Shown here: positions 26,011-37,379 of the stretch, piece by piece
Position numbering within the stretch: position 1 is the stretch's first letter
How the letters are laid out: every line of letters begins with the position of its first letter
Source of the DNA: Absidia repens
Taxonomy: Eukaryota > Mucoromycota > Mucoromycetes > Mucorales > Cunninghamellaceae
Assembly (NCBI GenBank): GCA_002105175.1
Contig: MCGE01000006.1
Span: 62,001-126,000 of the forward strand
Length of the DNA: 64,000 nt
Reading direction: 5' to 3'
Notes under the pieces: model-generated
Database searches by the model: none
Told to the model about the DNA's origin: nothing
Seen by the model: only the letters and a program-made list of their open reading frames with translations
Translations under genes and position numbers: made by a program

Positions 26011-26152
26011 AGTCAGTTTCTTTGTTGTACGTTTACATTATGAGCTTCATCGAATGTGTATTACATATGCATAAAAAAAAAGTGTGTCTATATATATGGA
26101 AAAGGAACGGATTGGGTATTATGGACACTTCTTCCACCAATTCTATAAGTTT

Positions 26153-26205
26153 GTGCGTAGAAAAGAAAACAGGGATGTGTTTGTGTGAAAAAAACAGCTA
26201 TTACA
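26153..26205 (+). repeat. Short repeat C, shared with 63470-63515 (minus)
   Basis: gcgtagaaaagaaaacaggg followed by atgtgtttgtgtgaaaaaaa closely matches the reverse complement of 63470-63515 (gcgtagaaaaagaacgggca, tgtgcttgtgtgaaaaaaaa). About 45 bp, imperfect; origin unknown. Confidence 0.5.
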
Positions 26206-26499
26206 GTGTATTTTGCTGTGGTGGGCTATATTGATGAGTAAAGTTGAGAATAGTATTAATTATGTAGCTGCTGGGAGGCAGGGGGTTTCTGAAGTGTTTT
26301 GATGGGATGGGATGGAAGGCTCTATGACTATGGGTGGGCAGCGATTGAGAAGAAAGGATGGACGCCTTGGGGCGCAACCGTCGTGCTAAAAAAAATAGGT
26401 AAGGGATTAGATACGGTGATGTAAATGGAGGAAAGCTAGGAAATTTCAAAGTCATAGATGGTTTTCTTAGATAAGTAGATACCATGCTCTTTTTAATAT

Positions 26500-26900
26500 A
26501 TTAATAAACGCTCTGGCGCTCCGCTGGAGCTTTTGGAAATCTTTCGATTTACTGGGTGTTACAGTTTTTAGGATTAAAGCCTCCGCCATTTCGCACTATG
26601 GTGGGCGGCCCCTTGGGGCCCAACCGTCGTGCTCAGCACACATAAAAAACCCATTGACGACGCGCTGAAAAAAAAAATTGGGAAAGGATTAGAGCCTTCG
26701 CCATTTCGCACTTTGGTGTGCGGCCCTTTGGGAATAAACCGTCGTGCTCAGTGCGTCGTCAATGGGTTCTTTTTGTGTGCTGAAAAAAAAAAAAAAATAG
26801 AGAAGGGATTAGAGCCTCCGCCATTTCGCACTTTGGTGGGCAGCCCCTTGGGGCCCAGCCGTCGTGCTCAGCGCGTCGTCAATGGTGTTGTCGCATCATG
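26500..26900 (+). repeat. Family B array, three tandem units
   Basis: Lead-in ctctggcgctccgctggagc and tttactgggtgttacag, then three units with cores (cgccatttcgcac) at 26584, 26699 and 26819. Units 2 and 3 share cttcgcc/ctccgcc, gtgtgcggccctttgg/gtgggcagccccttgg, ccgtcgtgctcag and cgtcgtcaatgg. Unit 1 has the segment 26634-26667 in inverted orientation. The frame reading NRRAQCVVNG then SRRAQRVVNG is open across units 2-3. Confidence 0.78.
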
Positions 26901-27339
26901 AAAAATGATGGCATAAAAATAAAACCTGTTCCTGAAGAAATTGAAATTCCGATTAGGAACACTGCATGATAAAAATAAATAATCACGCAACATCGTGATG
27001 GAAGAAAAGAAAATAATGATTCACTTCATGAAATCATTAGGTCCCATAAAATAGAATAAAAATAAAATACCCTTGCAATAACATCAATCATATCATCATA
27101 CACCTAATATCAGAACATCATACGATTATAATAAAAATAATGATCATGATAAAAAATAATAATAACAATAAACCCATGTAATATCTATTTCCAATGAAAC
27201 ATAAGATATAGTATATAAAGAGTGACATTTTTATTAATTAATAAAAACCATATATAAGAATCTCACTTAATTCTACCTGTCCCACTTTTTATTTTCTACT
27301 TTTTATTTTTTTATTTTTTCTTTATATACGCTATTTTAC

Positions 27340-28225
27340 TGGTGTTTTGTGTGCTGAAATAATAGCTTACTTGAAATTCGTCGGAGAGATTAGAGTTTGA
27401 TTATGTAGTGGTTGCAACTGCCTTTCCACTGGAAGATAAAACGAATTATGCTATATGGTAATTATGGCGATTGCCCGTTTATTTAATTTTTATTTGCAGT
27501 TCCCTGATTATTTGACATAAAAAAAAAGCTGGATGATTCAGGCTCCGCATTTTGCTTTTCTATTTTTTTTTTTTTTGGTCCCCTTTTTTTTCCCTCTCTT
27601 TTTCTTTCTTTTTTATTTTTTTCCTTCATGATAGTCTGAATGATATGATGGCAAGGCTCATTGGGGAATTGGTGATCTAGGATTAGTGTTAGAACTTGAA
27701 TTAGGGGCGTTTTAAAAAACGCAAAACAAACATCATGGGGAAACGCTTTCATTTTGGGTGAAGGATTTGGGACCACCATTGGTTGACTTTTTGAAGTCTC
27801 CATTAGCATAGTTTAATTTAGCTTAACCATAGTTTGAATTTAGATTTGAATAAAACGTGCCTCTTTTTACGTGCTTTAATGAAAAATGTCCCATTAGTCT
27901 CTTTCATTTCTTGTACTGTACATACAGTACAGCATGTACAATACAGTAGATCCTTCTTTTACATTCGTCCTGTTTTATTTAGCGTTGCTGATTGCTGTGC
28001 TCAATAAATGATGTTGTTAGTTTTTCCCGAGCCTTGTCCCAAATATTAGAACTTGTCTTATTCTTGTGTCATTACATTAGCGTTGGCCATTTTTCGATCT
28101 CCCAGTAATCTCCTTCATGTTACCAAAATAGATATCTTGTTACAATGAACCCCTTGTCTTTAGTTTAGAATGTTGACCACTGTCCTACAATAAAATATGC
28201 CCTTTTTATTATTATTATTCATCCT
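27340..28225 (+). repeat. Segmental duplicate, right copy, with family A copy 5
   Basis: 27340-27790 parallels 25490-25960 block for block. The family A body is at 27690-27870 (acatcatggggaaacgcttt, ggtgaaggatttgggacc, accattggttgactttttga). It continues through cccattagtctctttcattt to about 28.2 kb with repeated caataaa-type motifs (tgctcaataaatgatg; ctacaataaaatatgcc). Confidence 0.78.
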
Positions 28226-28844
28226 CTCGACCATTATATAGTAAGCGGGGAAGCTACAATTGTTATTTTGTGACTCTCCTATCAACACCTGTTCTCTTGC
28301 TCAGGCACTATAACTATTTTATCCCCCAGCGATTGAAGAGACACATAAAAACAACAGTTTTCTTCCTTCTCAACTATTCTTGTTGCAAAGGCACAAAGCA
28401 AAACCATCGCACAATCACTCGGAGACTTCATACTGTAATTTGTATACTTTTATTTATATACGTAATTAAAATACGAATAAGTTCATACCTAATACTACTC
28501 TATCTGTTCTATATACAACCTGGGATTAAAATATTTATCCATTTTGAGTGGTCCAGTAGTTCACCAACCTTTTCAAAAATTCGATATGAAACTCTACCCT
28601 ATGACTAATTTACTTTTTTCTTTTTTGATTTTCATGCTGATGGCCAGTATTTAAAAATAATTAGCAATCCAAACGATCCCCCATATACTAGCATTTTCCC
28701 ATAATAATAGCAATAACAACAATTGAGACAAAAAAGAAAGATATGTAGATATTTATTTCAAGTTAAAATAGATAAATAATTAAAACAAAATAGATAGAAA
28801 TGCAAATAACAATAATAAATAATAAAATTAATAGAAAGATAATG

Positions 28845-28884
28845 CTAATAACAATACTGCCTTTGTTGAAGAGGATTCCGATGG

Positions 28885-28916
<32 letters not shown>

Positions 28917-30707
28917 TTGTTGCTGACCAAGAACAGTCGATGAAATATGAGAAGAGACAGAGGTAGGCGACGGGTTACCAAAGTGTGCGGAATGACCAAC
29001 CATTGTGGAGGATAAAGTCGGAGGCATGGACAAGGAGGACGATGATGATGAGGCGGAGGATGCTGATGATGATGATGGCAAATTGGTGTAATTGGGGGTG
29101 TATTTCCGTATGATTTTTCGTAGTGCTTGAGGTAGGACTTTCCATGCAAACACCTTGACGTCCTTTTCTATGTTCCTTGGTTTTGGATGAGGAAAGCCCA
29201 TGATCATCTTGAAAAAGTCGGCACAGTCAGTCTTGCATTTACTCACCGTCAAAGGTCGGAAGCCTTCCAAGTTGCGCCGGATCCTGTTTTTTTCTTCCAC
29301 CGTGAATTGTACTCCAATTAAACCTTCGAGTAAATAGATGCAGTCCACTGAGGTGATAAAATAATCGTTTTGTTCGCGCCAGTAAATACATGAGACTACC
29401 AATGACGAGGTGGTGATGGTTGTATTGTTGTGGCTAATGTCATTGGTGTTACAGGGCCGGAGTGGTGAAATGGGTGAGTGGAGTGACGCTTGTGCAGTTG
29501 CCATAGGTCCGTTTTGTCTATCTGATGCATGCGAGTTCAGGTTTACACTCTGGTGTTGCTGCTGCTGTTGTTCTTGATGATGGGCATAATATTCGATAGG
29601 CTGGAACCGGCATTCTACCTGTTGGCTGTTCTCCATATTGTTTGTATTTTGTCGCCGCCAAAATCGTACCAGTCGTCGGCCACTTTGCCATTCGCTTGCA
29701 CTCCATTGGAAGGTCATTTCCATCAGATCACCGCATATCTTCAAATTAGCTTTGTTCAACAAACCAGCAAATGGGTGTACACTAGCCATACTGTATTTTC
29801 TACCACCATCAGTATAATCATTGCTGTTGCCGTTGTTTGAATGTGTCCCAATGCTGTGATAGTTCATTTGACTTGAAGACATTGAGTTGTGGATGACTGT
29901 TGCCGGTGGATCAAATAGGCCATTACCATTGTTGTTAAAGCGCGGTCTTTGCATCATGGTGTCAACATTTCGTACGGGACAATTTCTTCCATCGGTTTGA
30001 TAATGACTACCGTATTGAGTTCCGTTCGTGTGGCTAGCCGAGGTGTGCGAAGAGTATCCATTTTTTGGTAATTGGTCTGTGTTGGAGATACTATCATATG
30101 CCACGGCTACAAAAAATAAAAAAGGTGTTTAGTAAGTATATCGATGATGTGCCTCTCTCTAATTCATTAACGCTTACTTTGACCGCTCCTGTCGACACTG
30201 TGTCTGTAGTAGTCATTTTGGTTTACGTTCATTCCTTTTGGAGACACAGACGGAAAATCGACGGGTAAGTTGTCCATAAATGAAGTGTCGATGGAGTTCA
30301 CATTTCCGACCAAATGATGTTGTGTTATTTGTTGAGGATCTTGCTGCTGTATAGGTAACGGTTTCTGAATGTTTTGAGGTTGCTGTTGTTGTAATTGCTG
30401 AGCAATCCATAAGGCAGTATCATGGTCATTTTGAGTCGCTCCATTGGATAAAGCAGAGAAGTCTTGACCTTGTACTAAAGGATCCTGGTAAGGCGCGAGT
30501 AGTTGTAAGAGCTGGTTGTCAGCAGAGGGATCTAAAAAAGAAGCAGTTAGCGATAATGATATCGAAAATGATTTTGTTAAATCCCTACCAGAGTCAGAGG
30601 CAACTTGATATGATCGCTTTTGAGGGTACTCTTCTATACTATGATCGGATAATGTTCTCTTGTTCCGAGCTGATGTAAGAATATTATCAAAAAAAAAAAA
30701 AAAAAAA

Positions 30708-30744
<37 letters not shown>

Positions 30745-31430
30745 GCCGAGGGTTTAAGCGCAGAAAAGTTTACCTGATTGGGGAACTTGATCGTTGTCAA
30801 GAAAAGTAAACGAGCCTATTGTCCAAGTGTCGACCACCGAATCATGTCGTTCATAGTCATAGAACCAAAGAGATACCGAAACTTGGGAATCCAATCCCAA
30901 CTGAATAGATTGAACATTTGGCACTTTAGCTGCTAATGTGACCCAAGTAGTGGTGAAAGAGGATGAATCAAGTCGAGTCATGTTTGTCATTGGATGCTGC
31001 TGCTGCTGCTGCTGCTGCTCCTCCATTGCTGGCGCCGAGTGAACATGATAGGACGTTTCCATCACCTGCTGCCCAAATGTTATTTTGATTGGCCCGCGCA
31101 TTTTTTCTGATGGAGGTTGCTCGAGGATGACCGAAATGGTGTCATTAGAACGGCCTTCATGCGGGGTCCATTCAAGCACTTGAGGTTGGTCTGATGGGGA
31201 TGACATTGTTTTGCAAGGCGAGAGGATGGTTTCTGCATCAAAACTAAAATCATTTGTCATCCAACCATTATAATCAACTATTTTTTAAAAAAAAAACAAA
31301 ATGAGCTAGTAATTATCAATAATGTTTATCCAAACTTACTGAATGCAGAAGATGGGTCTGATTCTGATTTTTCATGTACAAAAGTGTCTTTTTCAATTAG
31401 AACAGATAATGGGTTGGTAATGGAATCCAT
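28845..31430 (-). CDS. medA: Medusa (MedA/Ren1/Acr1)-type developmental transcriptional regulator
   Basis: Five exons: 31430-31340, 31277-30774, 30669-30589, 30531-30178, 30106-28845; all introns are GT-AG, product 763 residues. An N-terminal conserved block (QVLEWTPHEG, then QVSVSLWFYD) is followed by Gln-rich linkers. The C-terminal domain has HPFAGLLNKANLKICGDL, RRLVRFWRRQ, CIYWREQNDYFITSVDCIYL, VEEKNRIRRNLEGFRPLTVS and MGFPHPKPRNIEKDVKVF, the hallmark of the fungal Medusa family (DUF7082). In ascomycetes these proteins control conidiophore architecture and biofilm or adhesion traits. The role in this fungus is not known. The second intron contains an A/T homopolymer of more than 50 bases (30689-30743). 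The tail is Ser- and Gln-rich. The family call is confident from recall of motifs, not from a database search. Confidence 0.85.
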
Positions 31431-32587
31431 TTCCGCTAAAATCATGTTTCCAGAAAAATAAAGAAAAAGCTAATACTGTGGCCAAAAAGAAAAAAAAAGT
31501 TTGACGTTAATAAATCAGTATTTCTTTCCTCTTTCTAAGATTTACATTTAGAATACTGTTACAAAAAGGCCCATATAATAGCCTAATAGATAAATTAATA
31601 AAATAGAGGGTTCAAATAAATTGGAAGTGGAAAGCAAAGGAAAAGAAGAGAAATAGTTTCAAAAAATTGACGACAACGCGTTATAATGTGGGGAATGAGG
31701 AAGAGTATGTCGTTAACAAACAAACATACATGTTTCCTCGCGTGATTTCCGGATTTCTCGAGCTCTTTATTAGGAAAATCGTTTAGTCGGTTCTCGAAGT
31801 AGAGTTTAAGATTTCGATGGTAAAGAGAAGGGAAATAATGGTAAAAGCGGTTTAAAAAAAGCACCGCTGTATAAGGAGCAAACAGAAAACCATATCGAAG
31901 ATTTCTGCCCTTTTCCCAAAACAAAAGGCAAAAGCATAAATAGCAAAGACTCCGCTTGCATGACAGATGAGTTGAACCCCGCTGTAATAAAAAGTCTTTA
32001 TCACGCTCGATTAAACCTACCTTTCCATTCCTAAAATATAATCCGTCCCGATATTTGATGATAAATCTCTTACTGTAATGCTAATACGCATATTTGACAG
32101 TGGAGTTTAAGGTTGTATGACGGTAACGATGGCGTCTTTTTTTTTTTTTTTTTTTTTTGACGCGGTCATTTTCCTGATTGATTGATAGTGTTTTGGTTTT
32201 ACATGAATCATCCCTTCCCTATCACAGATATAATCTCCAGCACATCATCACGTTTACAAAACAATATAAGACATTCGTTCAAAATATATACAATACACAA
32301 GTGAATATAAAACAGTACGAATAGTATAAAGTATCTTTATTTGACAAGTAATAAATAAATAAAAAAAAAAAAAGACAAAGTATGATGACTACTAAATACT
32401 AAACATTGAACAATAAACACTAAACACTAAATACTAAATACTAGAAAATAAAAAATAGATGTGAAGAAAATAGGAGTAAATAAATGCCGATAATGAAGGG
32501 TAAAATAAAATAATATGGGGTAGGTAAAAATAATAATAAAAAGCCAGGGGCCTTGCTAATTCTAGTTTCCAATGTCTCTTTTTTATT
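31431..32587. other. Intergenic between medA and the HSF-type gene
   Basis: Upstream region of medA (right of 31430) and 3' flank of the HSF-type gene. It has a run of T at about 32136-32158 and AT-rich repeats (actaaa-type) near 32390-32450. No gene supported; the 109-codon minus-strand frame at 31595-31924 shows no recognisable features. Confidence 0.55.
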
Positions 32588-34866
32588 TCATTTCTTGTTG
32601 TGTTGTAGTGTTGATTGCTGAGATTCCACCACGTTGCCATGGTGTGAAGAGGATGTTGGTGTCGGTGATGGTTTCTGTGAGTTGACGCCATAGCAGAGAG
32701 ATAGAAATGGACCATTCGTTGCTTGTGTAACCGAATGGCATCCAATGTTTTGCGTGTAAAAGGACTGGTTCGGCAAGTGGTTCGGCGGTGATAATGTAGT
32801 CAATGGCGATTCAGGTTTTCCATAAGGTATTTCATCATAAGCTGTTTTTGTCTTCACTACGCAATCAAGTGCTGTAACTGGCGTATATACGTTGTTAACG
32901 TGCGCCATGTCCTCATTTTTAATAAACGGTCCCGAATGCTGTTGTAGTTGCTGTTGCTGCTGCATTTGATAGTGTCGCTGTGCTGATATTGCTTCCAATT
33001 GTTCTATATGTGCCCTTTGTGATTCAATACGAGAGTAAGCAAGATGGATCTGCCTTGTATAATAATTCCGGTCATTCTTGTAGCTGGCCTGTAGTTGGCA
33101 AAGTTGCTGTTGTAAATGTCGTTCCTTGTTTATATCATTGAATGTTGATGGGGATGACGACGCACCTCTAAAATCAGATTCCATGAAACGATTCACGTGG
33201 AGGCGAGATGTTTGAGCAGAATGATCGGTATATGCTTCCTTTGTGGTGGCTAGTGATTTTGCTTCCGTTATTCCCATATTTTGTTGCATTGCCGGTTGTA
33301 GAGTAGTTTCCAAACAAAGGGACGATGAAGCAGGAAGAGGAGGAGGAGGAGGCAGATTCTGACGATGACTGTGGTGCATAAGTGGATCGACTATATCGAA
33401 ATCAGTAGCCGAATCTTGTTGGTATATGGCATTTTGTGATAGGTGCTGTTGCTGTTGCTGATAGTCCTGGTGAGATTGATGATGTTGATTATGGTTGGGT
33501 AGCAGTTCTAAGGTAGAGGAGGAGGATGGTATTGAACTATCTTGTTGAGAAGCAGAGTTGGAAATCGATGAGGCCGATGATTGCCGTCGTAGTTGTAACC
33601 CAAGTTTATCGCCGCCATTGTCCGAATAATCGTCCCCTGAATCCATATTTACAATCGTTTCGGGATCCTCTTCTTCTACCACTTGTTGTATACGCTTTCG
33701 TCTAGAATTTTGGGTTGCTTTTCGTCGAATAAGGTGGAATAAATCACGGCGGCCAGGTAGAAAGTAAGGATGATGCCATCGACAGGTTTCTTTATCCTTA
33801 GTGTCTTTTGATTTCCGCGCATCAGTGTCTCGCTGGAATCCATAAATCTAAAAAGTAAGGGAGAGAGGAAAGTCTGTTAATAGGTGCATCGTTTGTTTTT
33901 CTTAATACATATACAGATATATATATACATGTAGACCCACATAATATTTCATGCATGCTGTTTATGCTTCTTGCTAACTTCTTTTAAAGAACTTACGTTG
34001 AGTTGCCTAACAAAGGATGGGAATTTACAGTGCTTGAATAATCGCGGAAGGACTTCATCAGTGAATCCTAAAAAAAAATGAGGGTGTAAGATGCTGATAA
34101 TCACTAGAATAACACTTTTTTTTTCATACAACTTACGTGGAATACAATCGATCACAAACATATCCTTATCTTTGTGGCGACACCAATGTGCATATTTCTG
34201 ACCATTTTCTGGTGCTTGCAAGCTTCTAATGAATTGCACATGATAAAAAGAAGAGTCAAAATGAGTATCATGGACCTATGCTTCCAAACACGTATTTTTT
34301 TTAGTTGTTACTTACTGATACAATTTGGAGACGAAACCGGCAATACCTCTTTCACCATGGCTGTGTTCATTGTTGACCTTGATAGTCAGATTGCTGAGGA
34401 GATTTGGCTTTTCCAAAGACTGAATAGACTGTGGTTGCCAGAAATTGTTCGTGTTGATAGTGTAAATAGAGGTTGTGGTGGTATCTTGAATAGGGGCGTT
34501 GTTGGTATTATTATTGTCACTATATTCACTATATTCCTTTGGCGTGACAAGGGTATTTTCATGGGTGTCATTAGAATATGTACCGTTGCTGTTGCTGTTG
34601 TTGTCCACTTGCTGTGAAGTAGAAGATTGTAACATTAACAAGTGAGGCAAAAAGTCAGTGGAGGTAGATATTGTTTGCTGTGGGTGGTCAGTTGTTTGCA
34701 CCTGTTGTTGTATATCGAGCACAGAGTATGGGTATTGCAGGTTGGAATAAAGTGGTAATGTTGTAGTAGGATGATCGCCTGTGTAGTGAGTTGCCTCCAG
34801 TGATATACGATTATTGCTTTGTGGCAAGATGGGCAACCTGGCCTCCGGTATGCTAGATTTCACCAT
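32588..34866 (-). CDS. HSF-type DNA-binding transcription factor
   Basis: Four exons: 34866-34316, 34225-34137, 34067-33997, 33847-32588; 656 residues, all GT-AG. The HSF winged-helix domain spans all exon joins: GFVSKLYQ, HWCRHKDKDMFVIDCIPR, FTDEVLPRLFKHCKFPSFVR, QLNIYGFQRD, then RWHHPYFLPGRRDLFHLIRR. Uniquely for an HSF domain it is preceded by about 175 residues of Asn/Thr-rich sequence. Downstream is a nuclear-localisation-like RRKRIQQ and a probable coiled coil (ERHLQQQLCQLQASYKNDRN... RIESQRAHIEQLE) as used by HSFs for oligomerisation, then Gln- and Pro-rich tails. It could be a stress factor (Hsf1), or Sfl1/Mga1-like; motif details do not decide. A short uORF overlaps the start. Confidence 0.9.
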
Positions 34867-34882
34867 CAATTCCAAGAGACAT
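34853..34882 (-). promoter_or_regulatory. uORF overlapping the HSF-type start codon
   Basis: Upstream ATG at 34882 opens a nine-codon frame (MSLGIDGEI) that ends at a TAG inside the main coding region, 13 bases past the A of the main ATG at 34866 and in another frame. If the transcript includes it, ribosomes initiating there would bypass the main start. Confidence 0.4.
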
Positions 34883-36040
34883 GTATGTGAATATACTTAA
34901 AAATTAGTGAAGGAGAAAGGATCCAAAGGTATACAAATAAAAAAGTAAATAAATAAATAAAACAGAGGAGTGAAAAAAAGGGATATAATATCAAGATTCC
35001 AACAAAAGCTAACAAAATTGCCAGCATGCGGAGATTTAAAAAGTCTCGTTTCGGCTTTCCCGAACCAAGGAAAATTTCGAATATCCTAGAAAAAGTGTAA
35101 TGGTTTTAAGAGTTACAGTTTATATAAAATATAAAGCCACGACCGGCAGTATAAAAAGAATACATCGATAGAAGATATTAGTTTCTTGTTTAAATCATCA
35201 TAATCTTGAAGAAACCTGCCTACAATCGCTAGATACAGTATTAGACAAGCTGAAGTACAGAATGACACTTAATGATCCGCAGAACGTACAATATGATGCC
35301 ATACTATCGTATCATAACATATGTATAAAAACTATAAATTTCATCGTGGAGTAAAGAATCTTACCATGCGGTCTCGATTGGAATGATTCCTATGATCACG
35401 ACTTCTTTGAATGACTCCAGACTATGAAGAGAACGCGGGCATATTTTGTTGTATATTATCAGGAAGTAAGCTTTAATGTTACTATTATAATAATAATAAT
35501 ATTATTATTATTATCTTTGATACGATGGTACATTTACAAACTCTAAGAAATTTGAGATTATCTATCTTTATATCATGCTATTAACACGCAGTTTAAAGAT
35601 AATTTCCAATGTATGTAGTGCAGTAGATTAATTTTTCTGTAATGTTCCTTCGGTTGTAGATGATTGGTTAATCTGCCTGAAAAAGGTTGATTGGGCCAGA
35701 GGAGCCATTTTGATATTAATAACCTGCCCCTTTTTTCAGATATTTGGAGATTATTCATTCTTACTCAAATTAGATAAATCTTTTCGTTACCAGTGTATTG
35801 GACTTCGATCGGATTTTATTGAAAGTATGAACGTCAGATTTCTTTTCATGCTTTTATATAGCGGCGTTTTTTTTATCCTACCTCTTTTTTTTTTTCTGTT
35901 TGAAAAAATCTCGAACCAATCAGATTACCTTTTGCGGCATTTCAATGAGTCAAAAAAAAAAAAAAGAGGTCCGTGGCTTTTTCATCGTCTTTTTTCCCCT
36001 TTCCTTCCCATTTTAACTACTTCTTTGAATTCTTTTACCC
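34867..36040. other. Divergent intergenic region (HSF-type gene / TyrRS)
   Basis: Promoter region shared by two divergent genes. It contains an AT palindrome (ataataataatattattatt) near 35487-35513 and C/T-rich leader before the TyrRS start (about 35980-36040). No gene seen. Confidence 0.55.
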
Positions 36041-37379
36041 ATGACGCCTGACGAAAAATACCAACTTATCACACGAAATTTGCAAGAAGTACTTGGTGCT
36101 GAAAAAATCAAATCTATCCTCGCTGAGCGTGATCTTAAGTTGTACTGGGGAACTGCCAGTACCAGTAGCCCTCATTTAGGTAAAACTTTTATAACAGCTA
36201 TCAAGCTAAAAAGGAAAAGAGAGACTTTACATCAAGATGATGGACTAATGAAAATATTCTCTATAGGTTACTTTGTACCCATGACGAAGATTGCTGACTT
36301 TTTGGCTGCTGGTGTCGAAGTAAGAACTACAACTAGATAATAGAAAAGGATCAAAAGGGTCAGTTATTGATATTGGTATTGTTATTTAGGTTACTATTCT
36401 TTTGGCCGATATTCATGCTTTCTTGGATAACTTGAAGGCACCTATCGAACTTGTCAAGAACCGGGCTATCTATTATGAACATATGATCAAGACAGTGTTG
36501 ACATCCATTGGTGTTCCTCTCGACAAGCTCAAGTTTGTACTGGGTTCCGATTTCGAATTGTCCAAAGAATACTCAATGGATAACTTCAAATTATGCTCGC
36601 TGGTAACGGAACACGATGCTAAGAAGGCTGGTGCTGAAGTAGTGAAACAAGTGGAATCTCCTCTTTTGTCTGGTTTATTGTACCCTGGTATGCAAGCCCT
36701 GGATGAAGAATACCTCGGTGTGGATGTTCAATTTGGTGGTGTGGATCAACGCAAGATCTTTGTCATGGCTGAAAAGTATCTCCCTCTATTGGGCTATGAA
36801 AAGCGTGCGCATTTGATGAACCCCATGGTTCCTGGTCTTACTGGTACGAAGATGTCCTCCTCCGACCCTGACTCCAAGATCGACTTTTTGGATTCACCCC
36901 AAATTGTGAAAAAGAAGATCAAGAAGGCTTTCTGCGAAGAAGGTAATATCACCGAAAATGGTCTTTTGTCCTTCCTCAAGGCTGTGTACTTCCCTCTCAA
37001 ATCGCTTAACAACAAGACTCCCGAATTTACTGCCATTCGTCCTGAACAATACGGTGGTAACATGGTCTACAACAACTATCAAGATTTGGAAAATGACTTT
37101 AGAGATAAGAAGGTGCATCCTGGTGATCTCAAGGCTGGTGTGATCGAAGCTATCAATGGACTCTTGGATCCTATCCGCAAGGCCTTTGAAGATCCTGAAT
37201 ACAAAAAGATTACCGAAGCTGCCTACCCACCTGAGGTCGTCGCCAAGGCTCCCTCCAAACCCAACAAGCGTGAACGCAAGGCGGCTGCCAGAAAGCAAAA
37301 GGATGAACAAGCTGAAGCTGCTGACAAGGAAAACAATGCCCCTACCCCCGAAGAAGCCCCTAAGGAACCCGTAGTATAG
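36041..37379 (+). CDS. TYS1: Tyrosyl-tRNA synthetase, cytosolic
   Basis: Charges tRNA(Tyr) with tyrosine. Three exons, 36041-36179, 36267-36319 and 36390-37379; 393 residues. Class I features: [13 protein letters not shown] at residues 35-47 (HIGH-like PHLG), tyrosine-pocket segments [26 protein letters not shown] and [12 protein letters not shown], and the KMSSS loop at 218-222. Length and order match the eukaryotic/archaeal type rather than the mitochondrial/bacterial enzyme. The C-terminus is a Lys/Glu/Ala-rich tail ([16 protein letters not shown]) as in fungal enzymes, probably aiding tRNA binding. Exons 1 and 2 each end one base or codon after conserved motifs, and frames join exactly. 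AATAAA lies at about 37458 in the 3' flank. Highly confident. Confidence 0.97.

Larger units (their letters stand above)
24668..28844. other. Repeat-rich intergenic interval
   Basis: 3' flank of the Tag1-like gene (T-rich to about 25.15 kb), then two family B arrays, a duplicated segment (25.49-26.01 and 27.34-27.79 kb) ending in family A bodies, and AT-rich DNA. The plus-strand frame near 28270-28608 has no ATG context or recognisable motif and is not called. Confidence 0.6.

Noticed and set aside
28270..28608. 112-codon plus-strand frame
   Set aside because: No ATG at the start, AT-rich hydrophobic composition, no recognisable motif.
35487..35513. AT palindrome between HSF-type gene and TyrRS
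   Set aside because: A simple trinucleotide repeat inversion; could extrude but nothing ties it to a function.
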